Positions 6,405-12,392 of a DNA stretch of 12,392 bases are shown here, piece by piece (the first letter of the stretch is position 1; each line of letters opens with the position of its first letter). Where the stretch lies: NCBI GenBank assembly GCA_022564135.1, contig JADFLZ010000030.1, forward strand, positions 1-12,392. The letters run 5' to 3'. The stretch is from Candidatus Zixiibacteriota bacterium. Lineage in GTDB: Bacteria; Zixibacteria; MSB-5A5; GN15; FEB-12. Under the pieces are notes generated by a model, which had not been told where the DNA came from, did not search any database, and saw nothing but the letters and a program-made list of their open reading frames with translations. The position numbers and the translations under genes were made by a program.

Positions 6405-6530
6405 TTTTTGGTTGATGACATTATAAGAGAACATCAGCTGTGATGTCAACGGAAAAGAACACAAATTTGTAATGTATTAGATCGTGACTTATGATGCCTG
6501 CCAGAATCAGCCTGGGAACTTAATGGAATT

Positions 6531-6610
6531 AAAAAACCCAAGCAGGAATAGTTCCTGCCTGGGTGGACGATATTAGGTAATCCACAGAAAGAGTAACACT
6601 TTCCGATTGC
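6531..6610 (-). ncRNA. Candidate small RNA with its own promoter and terminator
   Basis: The minus strand has a promoter-like site at 6644-6617, then about 80 nt that can fold into three hairpins, then a T-run. Stem 1 pairs GAAAG (6603-6599) with CTTTC (6591-6587). Stem 2 pairs GTGGA (6585-6581) with TCCAC (6567-6563). Stem 3 is the strong terminator (6564-6536). No homology to a known RNA family is recognised. It could instead be an attenuated leader for the barrel gene downstream on the same strand, though that gene has its own promoter. A 34-codon frame (6633-6529) crosses the same bases but its ATG would lie within the promoter, so I favour a noncoding RNA. Confidence 0.45.
6536..6564 (-). 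terminator. Strong Rho-independent terminator (minus strand)
   Basis: A 13-bp stem with one mismatch, formed by ACCCAGGCAGGAA (6564-6552) and TTCCTGCTTGGGT (6548-6536) on the minus strand, with a 3-base loop, followed by six T (6536-6531). The direction is fixed by the T-run. No protein gene ends here on that strand, which is why a small RNA is proposed. Confidence 0.8.
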
Positions 6611-6616
6611 ACAGTG

Positions 6617-6644
6617 AATTTAACAATAATCATTTTTTTGTCAA
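6617..6644 (-). promoter_or_regulatory. Promoter of the candidate small RNA
   Basis: A perfect -35 TTGACA (6644-6639), a 16-bp AT-rich spacer, and -10 TAAATT (6622-6617), which matches TATAAT at 4 of 6. The predicted start is near 6610, about 80 bases before the terminator T-run. Confidence 0.5.
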
Positions 6645-6659
6645 GGGAAAAATGCTAAA

Positions 6660-7253
6660 AAAGTGATTTATTTTCCAAGCATTTCTGCCTATTTTAAGAC
6701 TGTAATACGTCATTATTATGAGAAAATAGAAGCTGAAAAGGAGGTTTTTCTAATATAATGACTCCAGCAAATAGTCAAAAATGTGCATAGCCTGTAGATG
6801 GTATGTGGGTAACCCTGTAATCCATTATCGGGAAAACGGTTACAAATCGCATAAATCAAAAATAAGGGTTCTGAAACAACTGCAATAAGTTAGGCCTCTA
6901 TTTTTCTGAAACTCAGAAACTTACGGGTTTAGCCGAATGGACTAAGCCGTCAATGTTACTAAAACCGAACCTTTTCGTTCTGCTGGCTTTGTTGTAACTT
7001 GCTGTGAGACAACCGATTTTAATTTTAATGAAAAAATGTTTGAATTTTATTAGTACCCCGATTTACTCAGGCTATATTGGCTACCCCGCTGAAGATTAGG
7101 AAAGACTTCTGTGGTGAAGTAGTTATTGCTTCTTCAGTAACGGTAAATCATAAATAGAAACTTTTGGAGAGTTGTGATTGCATCAAGTAGAAATGCCCAA
7201 GGCCATTTTGTCTTAAGTGAGCTCTTTCGAATTGTTTTTGCAGGAGGGAAAAG
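6660..7253 (+). other. Long AT-rich, hairpin-rich region ahead of nrdJ, no gene seen
   Basis: About 590 bases with no convincing protein gene. Visible elements: a TATAAT-like box at 6754-6759; inverted repeat GTAACC (6809-6814) / GGTTAC (6838-6843); a 9-base direct repeat TTCTGAAAC at 6869 and 6904; hairpin TTTCTGA (6903-6909) / TCAGAAA (6913-6919) with a 3-base loop; hairpin GGTTTAG (6926-6932) / CTAAGCC (6942-6948); and a nested pair CTGAAG (7089-7094) / CTTCAG (7132-7137) around ACTTC (7105-7109) / GAAGT (7116-7120). This could be a structured 5' leader of nrdJ. A cobalamin riboswitch would suit the B12-dependent enzyme, but I do not see its B12-box or GCCACTG core. Confidence 0.4.
7242..7248 (+). 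promoter_or_regulatory. Ribosome-binding site of nrdJ
   Basis: AGGAGGG, a near-perfect Shine-Dalgarno sequence, five bases before the TTG at 7254. It decides the unusual TTG start, which is also supported by the family-typical opening MKIDRLFTKE. Confidence 0.8.
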
Positions 7254-10200
7254 TTGAAGATAGATCGTTTATTTACCAAAGAAAGCAAGTCGCCTTATGA
7301 TGGCATAGAGTTCACTCAGAGGTCTTCAGAAATAAAGAATCCTGACGGCTCAGTAGTTTTTAAGCATGATGATATTCAGGTACCGAGCGAGTGGTCGCAG
7401 GTAGCAGTTGATATTTTAGCACAGAAATATTTTCGCCGTGCCGGAGTGCCTGAAAATGATGACAAGGGGCAGCCACTACTGGATGAATCCGGAGAGCAGC
7501 TCACAGGCAGAGAGACAGACGCCAGGCAGATTTTTGGTCGCTTAGCCGGCTGCTGGAAACACTGGGGCGAGAAATACGAATACTTTGATTCAGCCCAGGA
7601 TGCACAGGCTTTTGAAGATGAACTATGTTACATGCTGGCGGCACAGATTGCTGCCCCCAACTCACCGCAATGGTTCAACACCGGACTGTATCATTCTTAT
7701 GGTATTACCGGTAAAGCTCAGGGGCATTATTTTGTCGACCCCGAGACTCACAATCTGACAACTGCTCAGAACGCCTACGAACACCCTCAGCCGCATGCCT
7801 GCTTTATTCAGTCGGTTAGTGATGACTTGGTTAACAAAGGCGGCATAATGGATTTGTGGGTGCGAGAAGCCCGTCTTTTTAAATACGGTTCAGGTACCGG
7901 CACAAACTTTTCCAATTTACGGGGAGAAAAAGAACCTCTTTCGGGCGGAGGAAATTCATCGGGCTTGATGTCGTTTTTAAAAATCGGAGACCGCGCTGCC
8001 GGCGCCATAAAATCAGGCGGCACCACCCGGCGTGCGGCCAAGATGGTCTGTCTTGATCTGGACCATCCCGACATAATAGATTTTATTTCATGGAAAGTTG
8101 TTGAAGAACAAAAAGTAGCCGCCTTGGTCACCGGCTCCATAATTATAAAACAGCAACTCAAGAACATTTTTGAGTCCACCCAAATAACCGGTAAAGATAA
8201 AGTTGCTGCTGTTGAAACTGACCCGGGTAAAAATTCAAAATTAAAATTGGCGCTTAAGACAGCCAGACAGCTTTCGGTGCCGACTGCTTATATTCAGAAA
8301 ATAATCGGTCTGGCAAATCAGGGGATAGCAGAAATTGACTTTATTGAACTTGATACAAACTGGGACAGTGAAGCCTATCTGACTGTATCCGGTCAGAATT
8401 CTAATAATTCTATTCGAGTTCCCAATGATTTCTTTAAGACGCTGCAGGAAGGCGGTGAATGGAATTTGATTCGCCGCACCGATGGTGCTGTTCATGAATC
8501 AATCCCGGCCGCAGAGTTATGGGAGAAAATATGTTATTCGGCCTGGGCCTGTGCCGATCCCGGCATTCAGTTTGACACTACCATTAACGAATGGCACACC
8601 TGTCCGCACGAAGGGCGTATCAATGCCTCCAATCCCTGCTCGGAATATATGTTTCTTGATGATACTGCCTGTAACTTGGCTTCGATTAACTTAATCAAGT
8701 TTCTCAAAAGTGACGGCACCTTTGATATTGAGGGCTATCTGCATGCGATTTCGCTGTGGACAATAGTTCTGGAAATCTCTGTACTTATGGCTTCTTTTCC
8801 TTCAGCTCCGATTGCCCAGAGAAGTTATGACTATCGCACGCTTGGACTTGGGTTTGCCAATCTGGGTACTCTTTTGATGCGTATGGGAATTCCCTATGAT
8901 TCTTCCGAGGGCTATGCCTGGTGCGGAGCGCTGAGTTCTATGCTGACCGGTCAGTCCTATGTCGTTTCGGCCGAAATGGCCAAACAGCTGGGACCATTTC
9001 CGGCTTATTTTAAGAATCGTGAATCTATGCTGAAAGTAATGCGCAATCATCGGCGGGCTGCCTATAACGCCGAGAAGTCTGAATTTGAAGATCTGACAAT
9101 CAAACCTACAGGAATTAATCAGAATTATATTCCGGAAGAAATATTAGAGACAGCTCGACGGGTCTGGGACAGAGCCATCGAACAGGGAGAAATCTACGGT
9201 TTCCGCAATGCCCAGGCGACGGTAATTGCCCCGACCGGCACCATTGGCCTTTTGATGGATTGCGACACCACCGGTATTGAACCGGATTTTTCACTGGTGA
9301 AATTTAAGAAACTGGCCGGCGGCGGTTATTTTAAGATTATCAATCAGTCGGTACCGGTAGCGCTTGATAAACTTGGCTACACTAAAGAAGAGAACGAAGA
9401 GATTATTCTGTATGCTACCGGACGGAAGACTCTCAAAGGCGCTCCCTTTATTAATCATGAGTCGCTGAGAGCCAAAGGATTTGAAAAAGAACAATTAGAT
9501 AAGATAGAAAAGACGCTGGCAAACGTTTTTGATGTTTCATTTGCCTTTAACAAGTATTCACTGGGTGAGGAGTTTCTCCGGGATACCCTTGGATTCAGCG
9601 AAGAGGTCACGGAAGACTGGAATTTTAATCTGCTGCGGGAGCTGGGTTTTACTCGTGAGCAGATTGAAGCAGCAAATGAATTTTGCTGCGGCACCATGAC
9701 GCTCGAGAGTGCTCCTCACTTAAAAGAGGAACATCTGCCGATATTTGACTGTGCCAACAAGTGCGGCCGCAAAGGTGTCAGATATATCAGGTACGAAGCT
9801 CATATTAAAATGATGGCGGCATCGCAGCCGTTTATCTCGGGAGCTATCTCCAAGACGATTAATATGCCATCTGAAGCGACCATTGATGATGTCAAAAAAG
9901 CTTACCGCATGTCCTGGGAAACAATGAACAAAGCAATCGCATTGTATCGTGACGGCTCCAAGCTAAGTCAGCCGCTAAGCTCCAAGCTTTTTGAAGAAGA
10001 CGAAGCCGAAGGACCGCTGACAGTTGAAAAAGTATCCGGGCAGATGGCAGAGAAAATTATTTACCGCTATATAGCCAAACGTCGCCGTATGCCGCAAAGA
10101 CGGGCTGGCTATACCCAAAAAGCAGTTGTCGGCGGGCACAAACTTTATCTGCGGACCGGCGAATACAGCGACGGCACTCTGGGTGAGATTTTCCTGGATA

Positions 10201-10928
10201 TGCATCGCGAGGGAGCAGCTTTCCGTTCCATGATGAACTGCTTTGCAATTGCAGTTTCGCTGGGTCTTCAGCATGGTGTTCCCTTAGAAGAATTTGTCGA
10301 CGCCTTTTTGTTCTCCCGCTTTGAGCCCAACGGCCTGGTTCAGGGAAATAAGTCTATCAAGATGTCGACTTCTATAATCGATTACATCTTCCGTGAGCTG
10401 GCTATTTCTTATCTGGAACGCAATGATCTGGCGCAGGTGTCCGAAGAGGATTTGCGCAGCGATACTCTGGGTGAGCCGATGGACTTTGAAGAAGAAGAAG
10501 AAATTAAGCAGGCTGCCAACAGGAAAGTACCGACCGGAAAACGGACCGAAAATGATATTCGCACCCGTCATCTGGTACAGGATTTGTCCAACGGGGAGGC
10601 AAATGGCAGCAGCAACGGATCTGATAAAGAATCTATTAACCGCGTTGATATTGATAAAAATAAAGGAGTAGAGGCCAATGCTAAACAGACGGAGAGTCCG
10701 ATTGCTGATGAACAATTTGAAAGCGCCTCGGCGCATTTTGAGTTTACCCAAACAACAGTTACCTCTACTTCAACTTCAATCGAAGGACGACGTCTCCTTG
10801 AAATCAGAGAAGCGCGATTAAAAGGCTACGAAGGTGACATGTGCAGCGAGTGCGGGCAGTTTACTATGGTACGCAACGGCACCTGCCTTAAATGCGATAC
10901 CTGCGGCGCCACCTCGGGCTGCAGCTGA
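7254..10928 (+). CDS. nrdJ: Adenosylcobalamin-dependent class II ribonucleotide reductase
   Basis: NrdJ reduces ribonucleotides to deoxyribonucleotides in the cytoplasm using an adenosylcobalamin-generated thiyl radical; it needs no oxygen and no separate radical subunit. This is the long form (1224 aa). The active site is complete: NPCSE at 460-464 with radical Cys462, Asn460 and Glu464; the redox pair is Cys183 (in HACF) and Cys473 (in TACNLASINL), with the 11-residue gap from 462 to 473 as expected for the family. The phosphate-binding loop APTGTIG is at 659-665. A TSCPD domain spans about 950-1055. A flexible acidic and Ser/Asn-rich linker (about 1077-1165) leads to a C-terminal cysteine tail, C1197, C1200, C1211, C1214, C1217 and C1223, which re-reduces the active site or binds zinc. 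No ATP-cone and no intein are seen. It is a single-gene unit with its own terminator. Confidence 0.97.
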   Translation: MKIDRLFTKESKSPYDGIEFTQRSSEIKNPDGSVVFKHDDIQVPSEWSQVAVDILAQKYFRRAGVPENDDKGQPLLDESGEQLTGRETDARQIFGRLAGCWKHWGEKYEYFDSAQDAQAFEDELCYMLAAQIAAPNSPQWFNTGLYHSYGITGKAQGHYFVDPETHNLTTAQNAYEHPQPHACFIQSVSDDLVNKGGIMDLWVREARLFKYGSGTGTNFSNLRGEKEPLSGGGNSSGLMSFLKIGDRAAGAIKSGGTTRRAAKMVCLDLDHPDIIDFISWKVVEEQKVAALVTGSIIIKQQLKNIFESTQITGKDKVAAVETDPGKNSKLKLALKTARQLSVPTAYIQKIIGLANQGIAEIDFIELDTNWDSEAYLTVSGQNSNNSIRVPNDFFKTLQEGGEWNLIRRTDGAVHESIPAAELWEKICYSAWACADPGIQFDTTINEWHTCPHEGRINASNPCSEYMFLDDTACNLASINLIKFLKSDGTFDIEGYLHAISLWTIVLEISVLMASFPSAPIAQRSYDYRTLGLGFANLGTLLMRMGIPYDSSEGYAWCGALSSMLTGQSYVVSAEMAKQLGPFPAYFKNRESMLKVMRNHRRAAYNAEKSEFEDLTIKPTGINQNYIPEEILETARRVWDRAIEQGEIYGFRNAQATVIAPTGTIGLLMDCDTTGIEPDFSLVKFKKLAGGGYFKIINQSVPVALDKLGYTKEENEEIILYATGRKTLKGAPFINHESLRAKGFEKEQLDKIEKTLANVFDVSFAFNKYSLGEEFLRDTLGFSEEVTEDWNFNLLRELGFTREQIEAANEFCCGTMTLESAPHLKEEHLPIFDCANKCGRKGVRYIRYEAHIKMMAASQPFISGAISKTINMPSEATIDDVKKAYRMSWETMNKAIALYRDGSKLSQPLSSKLFEEDEAEGPLTVEKVSGQMAEKIIYRYIAKRRRMPQRRAGYTQKAVVGGHKLYLRTGEYSDGTLGEIFLDMHREGAAFRSMMNCFAIAVSLGLQHGVPLEEFVDAFLFSRFEPNGLVQGNKSIKMSTSIIDYIFRELAISYLERNDLAQVSEEDLRSDTLGEPMDFEEEEEIKQAANRKVPTGKRTENDIRTRHLVQDLSNGEANGSSNGSDKESINRVDIDKNKGVEANAKQTESPIADEQFESASAHFEFTQTTVTSTSTSIEGRRLLEIREARLKGYEGDMCSECGQFTMVRNGTCLKCDTCGATSGCS

Positions 10929-10961
10929 TATTTTTTAGGCCATAACGTTTCCTAATATATT

Positions 10962-10997
10962 ACCCGGCCGCTACCAGCGCGGTCGGGTTTTCTTTTT
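10962..10997 (+). terminator. Rho-independent terminator of nrdJ
   Basis: A 10-bp GC-rich stem, ACCCGGCCGC (10962-10971) with GCGGTCGGGT (10979-10988), including one G-U pair, a 7-base loop, then TTTTCTTTTT. It lies 34 bp after the nrdJ stop. Confidence 0.9.
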
Positions 10998-11011
10998 ACT
11001 GATAGCATAGC

Positions 11012-11040
11012 TTAGAAAAGTTTTGTTTCTTGATTATAAT
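11012..11040 (+). promoter_or_regulatory. Possible promoter of the cytochrome fusion gene
   Basis: A perfect -10 TATAAT at 11035-11040 lies 17 bp after a weak -35, TTAGAA (11012-11017). The expected start near 11047 would give a leader of only about 15 nt. Placement right after the nrdJ terminator supports an independent transcript. Confidence 0.4.
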
Positions 11041-11061
11041 AGAAACTGGAGTTTTTCTATA

Positions 11062-12392
11062 TTGAAAATTTCTATAAGAATTATTAACACCCTGGCTTTT
11101 GTAGTTTTCTCTTACCTGTCAATTACAGGCCTTCGCCTGATGCTGTTTGGCAACCGTTTGCCGCTGCCTGAATGGCTGCTATGGCTGCAAACTATAGAGT
11201 TTGACTATAACACTCAGCTGCTTCACTTTTATGCCGGGACAGCGCTGGCGGGGTTATTGACAATAAGAATCGCTCTGAGAATTATTTCTGTTAAAGAAAA
11301 GCATTCGGAAAAGCTGAACTTAAATATTGCCGTAAAGTGGCGGAGCAATTTTGCTTTTATAATATATCTGCTGCTGTTTTTGGCAATTATATCGGGACTG
11401 CTTGTATATTCAGGAAAGATTACCGGCCAACTTGCTTATGCTTCACTTAAGAACATGCATTTGATCAGCTTTTGGGCAGTGCTGCTGGTTTCTGTTTTTT
11501 ACGGTGTAGTTCACATTCTTCAAAGAGACAAAAATGAGCACAGAATTACTTACAGGTCGAAAGAGGGTAAGAGAATTTGGGCTGCTCTGGCAGCTTTTAT
11601 TCTTATCTGCACTATGGCTTCCTGGGGAGTTGCTGAATTTGTGAATACTCAGGTGACCTTAACCAGCCGCAGGATGAACCGAAATATCGTGCTTGATGGT
11701 CTTGCCCGCACAAGAGAATGGTATGGTATAGATTCTGTACTGGTAGCGCTAAGCGGCGGAGACAATTTTGATAATGGCTCTACTAATATTTTAATCAAGA
11801 GTTTTAGAAACCGGCAGCATATTTTCTTTTTATTTCAGTGGCGCGATAACAACAGGTCGTATAATCGCCAGCTGCTTAAAACTAACAGCGGCTGGATAGA
11901 ACAAAAATCCGACAGTGCAATCACGTCAACTTTTGGGGAGTCAGTTTATTTTGAGGACCAGTTAGCTGTTTCTTTTCACAGGAGCAGTTCGGGCTGCTTA
12001 GAAAGTTGTCATCTGGGTAACAGCCAGCAAGCCGGCAGACATTATACAAATGGTGATACCGCAGACGTCTGGATGTGGAGAGCGCTGAGCACCAATCCGG
12101 TTGGTGAGGCAGATGACGGCTGGTGGGCGAAAGCAGCCGGTGATTCAAACGGGGGCATGCGCTTTGATAACTCAGCTGGCGGCGGTTATGCCTCGAACTT
12201 AAACCGTGAATGGGGTGAGCCGTATTTTTTGAGTTATCATCCGGCCTACAGATACTGGATAGATATGAGATCAAAATTTTTTATGCCATATCGTTCCGGA
12301 CTGGACATTTTTGAAGTTGGTGCGATTCAGCCGGCTGTGGTGACTCTGCCGTTTACGGGAGACCGGGGCGATATCCGAGTCCGGGGAAGATG
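11062..12392 (+). CDS. Membrane b-type cytochrome fused to ethylbenzene-dehydrogenase-like haem domain (3' partial)
   Basis: The frame runs from TTG at 11062 (GGAG ten bases upstream) to the window end, 443 residues visible. Five membrane helices are seen at about 7-29, 53-75, 96-117, 131-153 and 172-194. Histidines H55, H133 and H151 lie in or at the ends of helices, as expected for haem b ligands of a b561-like four-helix cytochrome. The rest is periplasmic and resembles the EB_dh haem-binding domain of DMSO-reductase-type cytochrome subunits: VLVALSGGDNF, FFLFQWRD (256-263), FEDQLAVSF (297-305) and TADVWMW (333-339). A cysteine motif GCLESCH (311-317) has three residues between the cysteines, CX3CH rather than CX2CH. 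Likely a quinol-linked or periplasmic electron-transfer protein; partners are not in view. The next in-frame ATG (residue 27) would cut helix 1, so TTG is preferred. Confidence 0.75.
   Translation, partial: MKISIRIINTLAFVVFSYLSITGLRLMLFGNRLPLPEWLLWLQTIEFDYNTQLLHFYAGTALAGLLTIRIALRIISVKEKHSEKLNLNIAVKWRSNFAFIIYLLLFLAIISGLLVYSGKITGQLAYASLKNMHLISFWAVLLVSVFYGVVHILQRDKNEHRITYRSKEGKRIWAALAAFILICTMASWGVAEFVNTQVTLTSRRMNRNIVLDGLARTREWYGIDSVLVALSGGDNFDNGSTNILIKSFRNRQHIFFLFQWRDNNRSYNRQLLKTNSGWIEQKSDSAITSTFGESVYFEDQLAVSFHRSSSGCLESCHLGNSQQAGRHYTNGDTADVWMWRALSTNPVGEADDGWWAKAAGDSNGGMRFDNSAGGGYASNLNREWGEPYFLSYHPAYRYWIDMRSKFFMPYRSGLDIFEVGAIQPAVVTLPFTGDRGDIRVRGR

Noticed and set aside
6577..6585. DnaA-box-like TAATCCACA
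   Set aside because: One mismatch to TTATCCACA, a single copy, and no dnaA or dnaN nearby; no support for an origin.
6529..6633. 34-codon minus-strand frame over the candidate small RNA
   Set aside because: Its ATG lies between the -35 and -10 boxes, so it would not be on the predicted transcript, and its end is the terminator stem itself.
6650..6684. Inverted repeat AAATGCT / AGCATTT
   Set aside because: Only 7 bp, AT-rich, with a 21-base loop; too weak to call a terminator or operator.
6781..6888. 35-codon plus-strand frame beginning MCIACRWYVG in the nrdJ leader
   Set aside because: No Shine-Dalgarno sequence at a usable distance and no recognisable family; most likely chance.
6660..7253. 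Cobalamin riboswitch or NrdR boxes for nrdJ
   Set aside because: I could not find the B12-box, the GCCACTG core or paired NrdR palindromes by eye; a covariance search could overturn this.
7254..10928. Intein or insertion in nrdJ around residues 300-390
   Set aside because: No intein splice residues or homing-endonuclease motifs; the surrounding sequence reads as the normal fold of long class II reductases.
11921..12274. 117-codon minus-strand frame at the right end
   Set aside because: Antisense to the cytochrome fusion gene, which has clear domain matches; low-quality composition and no start signal.

Overview
The window is two unrelated pieces of DNA joined head to head at about position 1222-1238. 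Bases 1 to about 1228 are GC-rich (one hand-counted 60-base line is 75% GC, another 58%) and look planctomycete-like. They hold the 3' end of a TolB/PD40 beta-propeller gene (+), two adjoining 7-bp tandem repeats, and the C-terminal part of a flagellar hook-associated protein FlgK (-). From about 1229 onward the composition drops (one line counted at 43% GC), gene style changes, and an enoyl-CoA hydratase begins without its N-terminal third. FlgK loses its N-terminal half at the same point. The simplest reading is a chimeric contig; a real rearrangement or transfer is possible but less likely.

The rest (about 1229-12392) looks like one chromosome of a Gram-negative, diderm bacterium: it has an outer-membrane barrel, a lipoprotein and periplasmic cytochromes. 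It uses ATG, GTG and TTG starts. An uncultured FCB-group lineage such as Zixibacteria is my guess only. On the + strand come the partial enoyl-CoA hydratase and a LysE-family exporter. Converging on them is a minus-strand run of pgsA, pgpA, cinA and thpR: phospholipid head-group synthesis, pyridine nucleotide salvage and a 2H phosphoesterase, tightly packed, with a promoter-like site just in front of pgsA. Upstream lies a two-gene minus-strand unit, a predicted outer-membrane beta-barrel protein coupled by a GTGA overlap to a small monohaem cytochrome c lipoprotein. Its promoter is covered by a perfect 12-bp palindrome that resembles a Fur box.

Between that unit and the large nrdJ gene lie about 900 bases without a convincing protein gene. 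The minus strand there carries a promoter-like site followed about 80 nt later by a strong intrinsic terminator, with two more hairpins between: a candidate small RNA. The rest is an AT-rich, hairpin-rich leader of nrdJ in which I could not recognise a known riboswitch.

nrdJ (7254-10928, +) is a complete adenosylcobalamin-dependent class II ribonucleotide reductase of the long, TSCPD-domain type, ended by a clear terminator. The last gene (11062 to window end, +) is a membrane b561-like cytochrome fused to a periplasmic ethylbenzene-dehydrogenase-type haem domain with an unusual CX3CH motif, cut by the window edge.

I found no CRISPR array, transposase, defence system, tRNA or rRNA. Most genes are ordinary housekeeping. 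The items most worth a second look are the contig junction, the candidate small RNA, the operator in front of the barrel/cytochrome pair, and the cytochrome fusion.
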